From contig JBNGIQ010007173.1 of NCBI GenBank assembly GCA_049999765.1, positions 1 to 23,579 on the forward strand: a stretch of DNA of 23,579 nucleotides, read 5' to 3'. Source of the stretch: Phaeoceros laevis (lineage: Eukaryota > Anthocerotophyta > Anthocerotopsida > Notothyladales). The position numbers and the translations under genes are program-made. The notes under the pieces are model-generated. The model saw nothing but the letters and a program-made list of their open reading frames with translations. It did not search any database and was not told the DNA's origin. This document shows positions 8,884-19,032 of the stretch, piece after piece. How positions within the stretch are numbered: position 1 is the first letter of the stretch; each line of letters starts with the position of its first letter.

Positions 8884-9761
8884 AGGACGAAACCTGGAGA
8901 TTCTGCGTTGATCACAGGGAATTAAACAAGGTAACGAAGCGCGATACGTACCCAATGCCCACAATAGACACGATGTTGGATCTACTGGGCAGTTCGAAGG
9001 TTTTTTGCTTACTGGACCTCTGTGCTGCCTACTGGCAAATTCCGCTGGAGGCAGGGTCCAGAGAAAAAACGGCATTCTCAACTAGGAGTGGCCATTGGGA
9101 ATTCGTCAGGATGTCGTTTGGGCTTGCCAACGCCCCTTCGACCTTTCAAAGATGCATTGTCACGGTGCTGGCCTCGATGGAAAGGAATGCAAATCCTTAT
9201 CTGGACGATATCCTCATACACAGTGAGACAGTTCGGGGGTGTCTGCAGATGCTGGACAGGGCTTTAACGCTGTTGGAGTCAGCTATTCTGGTAGCTAAGG
9301 GGCCCAAATGCGAGATACTGGTAGATGAGATGATCTATCTCGGCTTCAGAGTCACAAAGGATGGGATCTTACCTGACCCACGGAAAGTGGAAGCCATCAA
9401 GAATTTGGAGACCCCAACGGGACCAGCTGCCATTAAAAGCGCGCTCGGTATATATGTGCAATACCGTCAGTTCATGCCGAAGTTTGCTGCTGAGGCAGCC
9501 ATTTTATCTGACCTTCTTCGGAAAGGCCAGTCATGGCAGTGGACAGCAGAAGCGAATCGTGCATGGGAAACACTCAAGGTCATTCTGACAAAGGCGCCCC
9601 TGTTGACCCGAGTTGATTTTGGAAAACCATTTTTCCTAGCAACCGATTGGAGCCCGAGGGCTGTGGGTGCCGTTTTGACTCAAAGGACTTTTACAGCAAA
9701 TGGAGACGTCCTCAGTGAGGGGGTGCTAGGCTATGCCTCACGCAAGCTTACTGACACCGAG
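8884..9761 (+). pseudogene. pol: Pol continuation: reverse transcriptase core and start of RNase H
   Basis: Reverse transcriptase copies the RNA genome into DNA in the particle. The finger and palm motifs run in order: WRFCVDHRELN at once after the CACTA end, the first catalytic Asp in LLDL (codon at 9015), the SFGLANAPSTFQ block at about 9115, then the catalytic YLDD at 9198-9209 and the LGF primer-grip region at about 9340. The connection domain leads into RNase H, whose first catalytic Asp lies in ATDWS at 9645. The frame is stopped by TGA at 9762-9764 inside the RNase H T-E-x-N-Y-S block; a C-to-T change of an Arg codon (CGA) would create it. Confidence 0.92.
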
Positions 9762-10721
9762 TGAAATTATTCTGCAACTGAGGGTGAGTGCCTGGCAGTA
9801 GTCTTTGGTATAAAATTCTTTCGGCCTTATCTGTATGGCATTTCCTTCACCGTGGAGATTGATCACGTGGCCCTTAAGTGGTTGATGAGTGATAAGGAAG
9901 TCCAGGGCAGATTGGCACGTTGGGCACTCAAGCTTATGTGTTACCACTTCGTAATTGTCTATAAGCGAGGCCTACAGCATAAAACTACGGACGCATTATC
10001 CAGGTTAGAGCAAAAGGATGCCAGTTTCTACCTGAATTTGCTGACTACCTTGGCTAGCTTGGAGGAGGAGAGGATCCCGGAAGGAGTGCTGCAAGCTCTA
10101 TGTGGTCTGGAGGGCACTTGCTCCGCAGTGTCCCTAACCAATCCTGAAGGTCAGACAAGTGTATTCCCAGTTGAAGAGTTGGCTCGATGGGAGGCGTATC
10201 AGGCCAAAATCCAGGGATTGCCAGCTGCTAAAGTGGATTTGCAGACGGAATATCTAAGGGTGCTGATGGACCCTTTGACGTTGATGGGAAGCACTGAGGT
10301 TGTGTGTGCACACACACCTGGAACCCATGTTGGCACAGCTCCGGTTGAGAAGCCATCGACATCTGGCCCAAGGCGAGCTCCCAGAGGTCAGCCCAAGACA
10401 GAGAATCCTATGTGGGGCAAGGGACCTCAGGAACACCAGCCCATGATGACTCCTCAGCAACAGCAATTTGTCAACGAACGTATGCGGGAGCACCAGAAGG
10501 AGTACCTGGCTTCCCTTCAGAAGCTGAAGGGCCCAATGCAGGCCTCTGTTCCAACGCCTGCTCGGCCGGGCTATTCGAAGGCTAAGCAGCAGTATTTGGA
10601 TAGCCTGAAGCTTGCTGCTGCTGGGAAGGGCAGCAGTACGGATGCACCAGGACCATCTCTGCGTATGTTGGTCTGTCAGGAAGGTACAAAGACTGAGGAT
10701 GCGGACAGAGATGAATGTGAG
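9762..10721 (+). pseudogene. pol: Pol continuation: RNase H C-terminal half and long linker
   Basis: The same frame resumes immediately after the TGA with NYSATEGECLAVVFGI, carrying the RNase H catalytic Glu, then DHVALKWL with a catalytic Asp and the terminal DALSRL block at about 9990. About 240 codons of linker follow without recognised fold, including PSTSGPRRAPRGQP and a Gln/Lys-rich helix (MMTPQQQQFVNERMREHQKE). This is longer than the usual RNase H-integrase spacer. The reading shifts by -1 at a run of seven T (10722-10728). Confidence 0.85.
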
Positions 10722-12406
10722 TTTTTTTGGGCCATGCTGCGCAGGAACAGGGTAGCAATGCAGCAGTGCCAACCCCTCTCCCAATACTTGAGGAGGACGG
10801 GGAGGGGACAGACCTGCAGGAAGCAGACATTCGGGTATCGGCCACAACGGGGGCCTGTCCATGGGAACTGGATTTGTCAGTGTTCGCGTACCCAAACTTG
10901 TTGTGCGAGCGGATCCAATAGGAGCTGGGCTGCGGACGATGTGAAACCATGCATTGGCACATTTCCTGTGGTAGCTGTGAGTCATGGGAATGTGTCGGCT
11001 GTATGGAGGATGCAGGAGGGACTCGGCAAGCACTGAAGCTTGGTGGGACTTGGGTGTGCATGGCCTGCCAAACTCAGAGGCCGGTAGATGCGGCTTATGA
11101 CCGCATGCTATTGCATTACTTGAGGAAACAGGAGTTGCCTGCGGGGCTCTCGTCCAAGTGTCGATCCCAGCTGAAAGCAAAAGCTAAGGCCTATGTCTGG
11201 GACGGCATGCGGAAAACGTTATTGCATGACAGAGCACATTCTGGGTGTTGGTTAGTGGTACCCCCATCTACAACCAGAGAAGCGCTGGTGAGGGAAGCGC
11301 ATTCTTGGGGGCACACTGGAATTAACAAGCTTGTGGCTGCATTGAACACGGTTTTTTGGTGGCCAGGGCTGACCTTCATGGTGAAGCAGATTATTAAGGG
11401 TTGCCATTCATGTCAACAGGCGAAGATGCCTATCCAAGTACCCAGTGAGTTGTGCCCGACGACGATCCCAGCAGGACCCTGGTCAGTAATATGCATGGAC
11501 CTTGTTACATTTGTGCGATCAGTGGAGGGTAACAGGTACGTGGTAGTTGCACATGACTGGTTCAGCAAGTGGGTCGAGCTAAGGGCTTTGCCAGATAAGA
11601 AAGCAGTTACGGTAGCACGTTTTTTTGAGGATGAGATTCTCCGCCGGGTGGGATGCCCAAAGGTGGTGCTCACAGACCAGGGTACCGAATTTAGAGGAAT
11701 ACTGAATGATGTATTCAGGTTGTGTAAGGTGAAGCACAGGGTGACGAGTCCATTCAATCCCCAGGCCAACGGATTAATCGAGAGGTTTAATGGTACTCTC
11801 ATCATTGCTCTCAAGGCGGCCATGAACAAGGCAGATTTGGCCTCATGGGAGCAGGGCCGGGGCAATTTTGTTATGGCTTACAGAGGTTTTCCCCATGCCT
11901 CAACAGGGGTGAGTCCCCACAAGCTGTTGAAAGGATCTGATATGCCGCTCCCATGGGAGTTCCCAGCAGGAGCACAGGTAGTGTTACTAGATATGAATTC
12001 GGAGAACCTGGCCGCATATATGGAGCAGCTGAGCAGAAATCTGGAACGTGGTCACGCCATGGCAGTGGAGTCCATGACAAAGGTGCAAGCCCAAAACAGG
12101 AAGGACTACAACAAACGCCATGAAGCCGGGAATGCTTACAGTTTTGCAGCAGGTGATTTAGTGTATGTCAGGACACCGCGGTCACGGAAAAACAAATTAG
12201 CACCTGACTTCCAGGGCCCGTATGCGATAGTGAAATTTAAGGACCTGGAATGCAAGACAGCTATGCTAGAAGTGGCAGGGAAGGGACTGCGACATCGATC
12301 AACCAGGATGTTAATTCCAGCCTCAGTTCTGCCTGAAAAACAGCAAGTCGAGGCCCAGGTGGCCAAGAGTACTGATGCAGCAGGCCTCTGGGGACCAGGG
12401 AAGTAA
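10722..12406 (+). pseudogene. pol: Pol continuation: Cys/His finger and integrase
   Basis: In the frame after the T-run an internal TAG lies at 10919-10921. A Cys/His-rich finger follows at 10925-11078. Integrase then follows: the HHCC zinc domain at 11300-11413 (AHSWGHTG, then GCHSCQQAK), the catalytic triad Asp 11498 (CMDLV), Asp 11675 (LTDQGTEF) and Glu 11780 (GLIERFNG), with 34 residues between the last two, and a C-terminal GPY/F module at about 12150-12320 (AGDLVYV, then LAPDFQGPYAIVK). The stop is at 12404. No chromodomain is apparent after the GPY/F module. Integrase inserts the cDNA into the genome. Confidence 0.92.
10925..11078 (+). other. PHD-like Cys/His zinc finger between RNase H and integrase
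   Basis: The order of ligand-like residues is C-x2-C (CGRC), H-x2-C (HISC), C, C-x2-C (CVGC) and, after a loop, W-x-C-x2-C (WVCMAC). The C-x2-C, W-H-x2-C and terminal W-x-C-x2-C resemble the second half of a PHD finger. The first metal-binding half is not evident and may have been lost around the TAG at 10919. PHD fingers read histone tails, so a targeting role is possible but inferred. It is distinct from the integrase HHCC domain further on. Confidence 0.5.
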
Positions 12407-12463
12407 GGATCTTTTGAGTATTGTCCTTTCCTACTGTCGGCCCTCTCTTAATGTTATGGTCGG

Positions 12464-12585
12464 GAGTAGGTGGAGGCGTAACGGTTGAAGGGGTGTAACC
12501 ATACTTACGTGAAACGCATTTGGAGAGTAGGTGGAGGCGTAACAGTTAAAGGGGTGTAACCATACTTACGTGAAACGAGTTTGGA
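12464..12585 (+). repeat. Tandem duplication with polypurine tract and possible 3' LTR start
   Basis: Two 61-bp units (12464-12524 and 12525-12585) each hold GAGTAGGTGGAGGCGTAAC and then a purine tract (AAGGGG or AAAGGGG) followed by TGTAACC. A polypurine tract followed by TG is what marks the start of a 3' LTR. Thus the 3' LTR may begin at 12494 or 12555. Having two successive candidate tracts is unusual. Confidence 0.5.
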
Positions 12586-12923
12586 AAGTACGTCCGTTCG
12601 AAACGTGTCTGAAACGCATGGGATGAGATGACATTAATTAAAAATTGTTGGAATATAAAAAACAGTTCATTACTTCCTTCACTTCATTATTTCAAGTATC
12701 TTCAACTTACTATGTGGTGCCGAAACGTTTTGGCACTACTCATAGTTTGCAAAAACAACAAGGCATCACGAACGGGTTCTCAAGGGCTGCATGAAGAGCT
12801 GGTTGGCATCCCCGGTTGTTATCTACGCCGGTTGCAGTCGCCTTCATTGCTGGTTGGCATCCCCGGTTGTTATCTACGCCAGTTGCGCCTTCATTGATGG
12901 TTGGCATCCCCGGAAGTTATCTA
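12555..12923 (+). repeat. Probable 5' part (U3) of the 3' LTR, noncoding
   Basis: This noncoding sequence lies between the purine tract and the right inverted arm. It contains an AT-rich stretch with TATAAA-like words (about 12652-12660). It does not resemble 211-482, which is the retained part of the 5' LTR, so the two sides may keep different halves of one LTR. The last 126 bp are a minisatellite (12798-12923). Confidence 0.4.
12798..12923. repeat. Minisatellite, three copies, adjoining the right inverted arm
   Basis: Three copies of a 47-51 bp unit with core GGTTGGCATCCCCGG and TTATCTACGCC begin at about 12798, 12849 and 12896. The last copy runs straight into the inverted arm at 12924. 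Confidence 0.8.
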
Positions 12924-13135
12924 CGCCACCAGGCCGTGCGTGAGATGTCAGAACAGCAAAATACAGTCTATCTCTTCTTTCCGAATTCACTCTGCTTACA
13001 TAGGCCTGGCGGCCCAACGAACCTACCCCTCCTGGCGGCCCGGGAGGCAGGGCCGGAGCCAGACCTAACCGCCGCCACCCGGACAGCCGCCCGCTAGGGC
13101 ATCTACCCTAACCGCCTGCCAGCATGGCCAGGCGG
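12924..13135 (-). repeat. Right arm of long inverted repeat
   Basis: This is the reverse complement of 1-210, ending with the same hairpin (stems CCGCCTG and CAGGCGG). It marks the edge of the transposon block, 500 bp before the MINPP start codon. Confidence 0.85.
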
Positions 13136-13634
13136 CAAACAATTCCTAATCTAACAACAGATCCTACAGGGCGTTAGCGATTGTTAACACAAGACTCTGT
13201 TAACACGCCACAGACCCCTTGGAAACGGACGGCTAAAAAAGTTGAAACATACCGAAACGTACGTACATTAACAGGGAGTCACACGAGGGGGCCGACTGTA
13301 TATAGTAGTATCATCATCATCGGCCAGGGCATGCACACCCTTCGGGGTTTAATTATTGACCTGAGCCTCGTGTGGATCCAGGTGGCCTCTTACAGGCGAC
13401 GGCCTCCGAGCGAAGATGACACGAGCCACAGATATCGGTAATGCATGTCAATCCAGTGTCAGCTGACACGAGGCATCGCCGCTTCTTCCATGATGTTAGT
13501 CCGACGTGGCTGCTCCCGTGCCAAACTGGCATTGGAACTGATGAGTTGACAATTCCGGACATGCTAGGGTCTAGTTCTACCCCATTACTGGAAATTCCTG
13601 CTCCATTCGAGGCATCGGGACACCTGTTGAAGTG
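13136..13634 (+). promoter_or_regulatory. Promoter and 5' UTR region of the MINPP gene
   Basis: This gene-free interval separates the transposon edge from the MINPP ATG. It contains a TATA-like TATATAG at 13299-13305, followed by a run of TCA trinucleotides. If that TATA box is used, transcription would start near 13330-13340 and leave a leader of about 300 nt. The small size means any distal control elements would lie in transposon DNA. Confidence 0.4.
13299..13305 (+). promoter_or_regulatory. TATA-box-like element
   Basis: TATATAG lies about 330 bp upstream of the MINPP start codon. Its role is inferred from sequence and position only. Confidence 0.3.
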
Positions 13635-16600
13635 ATGTCGACAGCTCTCCTTGCCTGTTTGCTCGCTAGTTCACTAGTGCTGTCTGCTCTCGCCTTTGAC
13701 ATCCGCAATCACATCTCTACCTCCACAAGGTTCTTTAAGCAGGATTGGTGGCCGGCGGGTACTGCACTTTTCCACAGCTCTTTTCTATCTTACTCCACAT
13801 CGTCCTGTTTGCAGATACACTTTTCGCCGCACTGAAGCTGGTTTTGGGGTCGAGCGGAATGCGGATCCTCCGCCTAGATGCTGCCCTTTCCACATCAATC
13901 TGGTGGTGAGTCTTTGTGCTTTGCGTAATCTGTTCGTCTTACGAGGGTTTGAGCTTGGTGAAATTCTGAGTACGACAGCTTGTAGGCACGTCATGGAACC
14001 CGTGCACCTACACTGAAGCGGATGGGGCAGCTGGATCAGCTCGAGGCCTGGATCAGGGTACAAGCAGACCTTAGTACGGTCGGACGAGACAACAATCATG
14101 AATGGCTATCAAAATGGGAGTCTCCTTGGAAGGGAAAGCGGGCGGGAGGGGAACTCGTGCCATTTGGTGAGGATGAAATGTATGGTCTTGGTAGTCGTTT
14201 CCGAGGCGAATTCCCCGAGATTTTCTCTGCCGAGTATCATCCTGAAATATATAAAATTTTCGCGTCACAGGTCCGTTTCTTGTCTTTGCGCATTTTCAGA
14301 TTTATTTTCCAATTTCTATGGATTCTGATGGTGGTGTAGTGGAGGCTTTGTGGTAGGTACCTAGAGCGTCCGCAAGCGCGGTGGCATTTGGGTTGGGATT
14401 GTTTGCTGAAGTAGGTGCACTTGGCCCTGGTCGGCATCGAGCATTTTCGGTGGTCACTGAGAGTCGTGCAAATGATACCCAACTCCGGTTCCACGATTCC
14501 TGCCGTGCGTACAAGGTTGTTCTGCTCCTCACTTTGGACTCTGGTTGTTCTTGGTCTGCGGTCTTCTTTGGAATTGGTGGACTGGAGATCATGGTTTTTA
14601 CGTATGTCTGCCGGCCAGACAGTCGGATATTCTTACGATGCTTCTCATTTAAAATAGAATGCAGGTGGACAGATGGTTGTGCTGCTGATGCTGTCTGTGT
14701 GTCACGTATGTGCAACAGAGAACTTGCTGGGTACTCCATGGTTCAAGTATCCTGGTCTTGTCATGTCTCTTGTCCAACCTGCACGTTGTGATTGGTGAAC
14801 GTCGTTGTTTGACAGGCTTTCATCAAGGATCGAAAGCCAGCTGTGGTGGCCCTGCAGAATGAGATATACGGACATGTTGCATCCTCATTGTCCGCCCGAC
14901 TTCAGTTCAATCTTTCGGGAGGTGTTATTGCGTCTCTGTGGCTCCTGTGCAAGCAGGTGGATAGTAGTCTGAGGCTCTTAGACTTCCTTGCATAGACTTA
15001 CCCGCAGCATGATAGTTCTCTCAGACAAACATTGGACTGTAGTCAAGTCTGAGTGGTTATGCGTATGTGCTGTGTCTGCTTTCTCTTTGTTGTACTGCAG
15101 AGTTCCTCTACAGGGTCTGTACTCCTCTGAAATTTGTAGGTAGTAGGACTGGCAAAATCCTCGGACAGAGGGAACCAACAGGGAGTCCACTGCAAAATTG
15201 AGACATCCAGTATTGAAGGTTGAGATGCTAGAAGTAGGATAAAACATTCAGATGTGTCCTGTGCTGCTCCTGGATGAATTCTACACTTCGGACATATGAA
15301 GTAACGTTCTTATTTGATATTTTATACTGGTTGCACAAGGATGCGAATCGTTTAACCATAGTACCCAAATTTCAGGAAGCAGCTGTGCTGGATATAACAA
15401 ATCAGGCCTGCAGCCTATTCAGTGGAGAACAAGTACGTGTCTGCTTAATGCTGGCCAAGATTTCATCTACCAATTTGAGTCAATGCAGGCACAATTGGAT
15501 TTCTTTGCATCTTGCAATGCTTTAGTCTGGTTCTACCCTTTTGCCTTCCAAGTTTTGCTCTTCTTTGGTTCTGTGCCTCTGTTATGCAACATCGATGCAC
15601 TGTTGAGCAGGTGGAACTCTTAGAATGGGCAGATGATATGGGGATGTATCATCTAAAGGGATATGGTGCAGCTATCAACTACCTCATGGCAACTAATTTA
15701 CTTTCGGATGCTCTACTATCTATGCAACATGTCATAACAACCTCTGAAGGTGAGGGATGGTTTGTCTGCTATGAGCATCACAGTTTTCTGTTAAAATATA
15801 GTGTAGGAGACGTCAAAACTCATTTCCTGGCGAGCTATGAACGTGATGCATGTGATGGCGCTAACAAGGAGCACCTTACTCTTCCTGCTTGTAAGGAGTG
15901 TCGGGGCCCTGGTGTGAATTTTCATGATGATAATGTGTCTGTGTTGACGCTTATCTGCGCAGTGTGGTGTCTGTGTACATTGCATGTGGGTGTTTTGCTA
16001 CCCTAGAAATGCCCCGGCAGTTCGTGTTCGAGTGAAAGAGGTCTTTGCAATTAGGAGCTTTATGTGAGTCTTCTGTATGACCTACGCACATGCATGAGAT
16101 GCTCCGCGTACCGAGTGCTCTTACAGTTACCGACGATGTGGTTGGGAGTGGTTAATGCTGCTTGTGCTTTCTGTCTCCTACCTCATCCCGGCTTAAATCT
16201 CTAGTGTCAGGTGGAGTACAGTGTTTTGTATCACGACATGCATGATAATATTTTTAAAGCAATCTAGCCGGGTACTTAGAAGTGTCTTAGTCTTTCTGCA
16301 GGTAGAGATTCAGAAGCGGTGCCAGAAAGAGCGAGGCTGCGATTTGCTCACGCTGAGACTTTAATACCTTTCATTTGCCTCTTAGGACTCTTCAGAGACA
16401 AAGAGGGTAAGTTTTTCTACCTGGCAAGCCTTTGAACTGAAACGTAAATAAGTCCTCTCATTTTGTTTTAGTATGGCTTGTTTTTCCACATCTACTTTCT
16501 GTATGTGGTTGGAGGTACCTTGCGGCTATGATCTCGCTATGCATTCTTGGAAGTGGTGCAGCCTGATGCCTGATATTGAAAGTTCTCTTAATGCATGTCA

Positions 16601-17563
16601 TTGAACCACTGTCTCTCTTACCTCCCAGATTCTTATTCTCATTTCTTTTCTGAATAGTTCCTGCAAATATCCGATTTGTTGATTGGGGTCCGTAGTTTGT
16701 TTGTGACGTTAGTAAAAGGGGGCATTGTTGAGTGGACGAAACAGAACTTAGGTACACAAAGTACATTTGTGAGCCAGACAGCATGGCTATAGCTTCATAC
16801 TCTATACCTTATGAATTAGCTGTCATCCTAGATGTGGAATCCAAGTACTACAAACTTCGAACAATAGACCCGGTGAAGGTTCCTATAGAGAGAGTATGGA
16901 AAGGAAGCAAGGTAGCTCCTTTTGGCGCAAATACAGCACTTGTCCTTTACAAGTGCCCAAGAAACAATGGTGCGTCTGGTGGTGGAAAAAATCTTTCTTG
17001 GAGATATCTAGTTCAAGTATTGCACAATGAGCAAGCTGTCCTAGTCCCGGTGAGTTCTCATCCTTACTAGGACCTACTGCTGTTAGTCTGGTGGCGTACT
17101 TCTTAGACCAGTCAACGATATATGCGGTTGCCTATACTTCCAGTCTATCATGCAGGTCTTGAGCAACGATAGAGAGGTAGTCACTTCGGTATGAGACGGT
17201 AGTTCAGTTTTTTGGAGTCTACTAAACATTTGCTTATGCAGGGGTGCGATTCTGTTTTCTGCCCCTTCGAGATCTTTAAGGTGACTTTTTTGTTTGCTTT
17301 ACTCTTAGTTTGTTGTATAGTGTACAGTGTGATGCACAGTTTAGAGAAACATCTCATGGTATGGCCTAGTCTTTGTTTCCTTTTGTGCTCACCTGGTAAA
17401 CATGCCCCTTGTATTGGACCAAAAACTTGTGCAGGACAAAGTTGTCCAGGAAGGTAAATGTGAGTTCGAGGCAATTTGCTCTGTGCCCAAAACTTCGCTC
17501 GTTTATGCGCCACTCAGAGTCCTTACACATGCACTTTTGTGGCCGTGGCTGTCCACTCCTTGA
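13635..17563 (+). CDS. MINPP1: Multiple inositol polyphosphate phosphatase (MINPP, phytase-like), 11 exons
   Basis: The product is a histidine-acid phosphatase that removes phosphates from inositol hexakisphosphate (phytate) and lower inositol phosphates. Exons by GT-AG borders and homology: 13635-13729, 13815-13905, 13986-14270, 14357-14515, 14816-14956, 15376-15432, 15611-15749, 16302-16406, 16745-17049, 17242-17280, 17435-17563. They join without any frame break to 1,545 nt (514 residues), the usual plant MINPP length. A signal peptide (about residues 1-20, cleavage near SALA-FD) predicts entry to the secretory pathway. The catalytic RHGTRAPT is at residues 64-71 (His65 nucleophile) and the MINPP-type proton donor HAE at 339-341. 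Family blocks WESPWKGK, GPGRHRAFSVV, ASLWLLCKQ, LRFAHAET, KGSKVAPFGAN and VQVLHNE are all present. There is no C-terminal KDEL-type signal. Exon 9 could start instead at 16779 (acceptor GCCAG) in the same frame. Confidence 0.93.
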
Positions 17564-18283
17564 CAACTTGTGTATGATGCTCATACAATACCCTGGTAGA
17601 TGGTTGTATCTTCAGTTCTTACACTGGTGGTGCTTGCACATATACATTTTTCTGCGATCCAGGGAAAGCCTTCTCGCAGACTGGAATATGGCCAGTTGGT
17701 CCCTGACTCCCTCATGGCCGTCCCGCATTCTTGGAAGTTCTCGAGAAATCCGAAACAGGACTATGAGTGGTAGTAGAGGGTTAAAATGGGTTTGTGACTC
17801 GTGAGGTGTAAAACACCGAAAGAGTGTAAGTTTGGCACATACGGCTTACAAGTCGAGCTCTCGTCCTGGCATGACCACTTTTGTCCGGTGGTCCAACGTG
17901 TGCCCTTCAGCTATAAAGAGGATATGCGTTCGGCCATGGAGTAGTTGGACTACGTTTGGGGCACATTATCTTGTACTTAATAATATGTAAAAAAAGCGTG
18001 ATTATTATTGTTATTACTGAAGGTTTTCTCGCCAGACATGGTATGTTCCTTTTTTTGTAGAGCTTTTTTTAGGGGAGCTCCCGGTCGCCCGTCGAAAAAC
18101 CTGACGGGGTGTTCAATTCCCATGTGGAGTTGGCTAAACACCATAATCTTCCTACTACTACTACTCATACTAAACATTATATATTGCAATACAAAACATT
18201 CCACCTTAGCCACTATCAGCTCGTCCTCTACCACGGGACAGTGGACGTGCAACCAGCATAACCCTTGAACCCTTGGGCACAAG
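17564..18283. other. Intergenic region 3' of MINPP
   Basis: No gene is seen. The first part should hold the MINPP 3' UTR and polyadenylation region; AT-rich words such as AATAATATGTAAAAAAA at about 17978 are possible signals. Around 18100-18190, on the minus strand, there is a TAG-repeat block followed by GGTGTTTAG, CTCCACA and TGGGAATT, which resembles 22262-22340 on the plus strand. Confidence 0.5.
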
Positions 18284-18570
18284 GAAAGATATTCACTCTG
18301 TTTAACTTAATGTTATGAAGCCAGAGAGCACGGAAACCAAACCATGAGAACCACGAAACATGCTGTATACCGGATCCAATACCAAAAAAAATCTCCCCAG
18401 TTACTAGACCATTTCTCCAAGGCCTTGCGCTGGTTTTGAGAGTCCTTGAGGAGGAACATCACCTACAACTGTTTCCAACCAGACTGACAAGCCAGCTTAA
18501 GGTGCGAGATAACATTGTGCAAGAGGACTGAAAAATTAGTATAGATAGTCACATCTGGCTCATCATGGAC
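18284..18570 (-). pseudogene. Degraded copy of an unknown plant gene exon (copy A)
   Basis: This is a direct duplicate of 20354-20640, at roughly 85% identity by eye. On the minus strand copy B reads cleanly (LLHNVISHLKLACQSGWKQL). In copy A the following Gln codon is TAG and later indels break the frame, so this is a dead copy. The gene is not recognised. Confidence 0.6.
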
Positions 18571-19032
18571 GTGAAACTTGTAGGAGCCCAAAGAACAGAA
18601 AAACCTATTAGGAACCTAAATACACTAATTGATCTTATAGAAAAATTCCAAAAGCACATAGAACAAATATGGAATCAAGAAGCATAAACAAGCTAAAAAC
18701 ATAGCACATTAAAAAGATGTAAGAAACTATATGGACAACATTGGATATAATAATAAAATAAAATAAAATAAAACAAAACAAAACACTTTTAATAGATGTC
18801 GTAGTGATTGCTAACAATCTTAAGATCCCAAATAACTGTAAAGAAACCAGAGTTATGAAGAAAATAATAAAAAACAATTATTTTTTATTTTTAAAATATA
18901 AATGCATGTATATAAAAAATTCTACAGGAACCTAAAGAACATAAAAAACTATTACAAACATAAATAAACAAATTGATGATTGATAGCACCGAAAAATCAC
19001 AAAAGAACATAGAACAAATCTTGGAATAAAGG
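18571..19032. repeat. AT-rich repeat units flanking the hAT element
   Basis: Two related AT-rich units occur: one at about 18606-18710 and one at about 18928-19032 that continues at 20085-20130 after the hAT element. Both share AGGAACCTAAA, ACATAGAACAAAT, TGGAAT and GCATAAACA. A pentanucleotide microsatellite (AAAAT)n then (AAAAC)n lies at about 18752-18785. No gene is seen. Confidence 0.6.
19025..19032. repeat. hAT target-site duplication, left copy
   Basis: AATAAAGG directly precedes the terminus CAGGGTTTTTG and is repeated exactly at 20085-20092. Confidence 0.75.

Larger units (their letters stand above)
1..13135 (+). mobile_element. Ty3/gypsy LTR retrotransposon, decayed, with CACTA nested inside
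   Basis: The domain order seen is PBS, gag with CCHC knuckle, aspartic protease, reverse transcriptase, RNase H, integrase with a GPY/F-type C-terminus. RT before integrase is the Ty3/gypsy (Metaviridae) order. The element is large (about 10.8 kb after discounting the nested CACTA) because of a 1.7 kb leader, a long acidic protease-RT linker and a long RNase H-integrase linker. Coding is interrupted by frameshifts near 2340-2400, 3060-3085, 4965-5005 and 10722, by in-frame stops at 3848 (TAG), 9762 (TGA) and 10919 (TAG), and by the CACTA insertion. The copy is therefore not autonomous as read. Direct LTRs were not found. The outer ends are an inverted ~210 bp pair, so the exact borders are uncertain, and the left one may lie before position 1. 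Confidence 0.85.

Noticed and set aside
10719-10730. G TTT TTT T heptamer as a programmed -1 frameshift site
   Set aside because: The direction and codon phase fit, but the site lies between RNase H and integrase, where such shifts are not expected, and a one-base indel in a T-run of a decayed element is simpler.
10254-11180. 308-codon minus-strand ORF opposite pol
   Set aside because: The plus strand carries recognisable RNase H-integrase linker and zinc finger sequence here; the minus ORF is a shadow with Ser/Pro/Leu-rich composition.
15512-16006. 164-codon plus-strand ORF
   Set aside because: It is MINPP exon 7 (15611-15749) read through into both introns; splice sites define the true exon.
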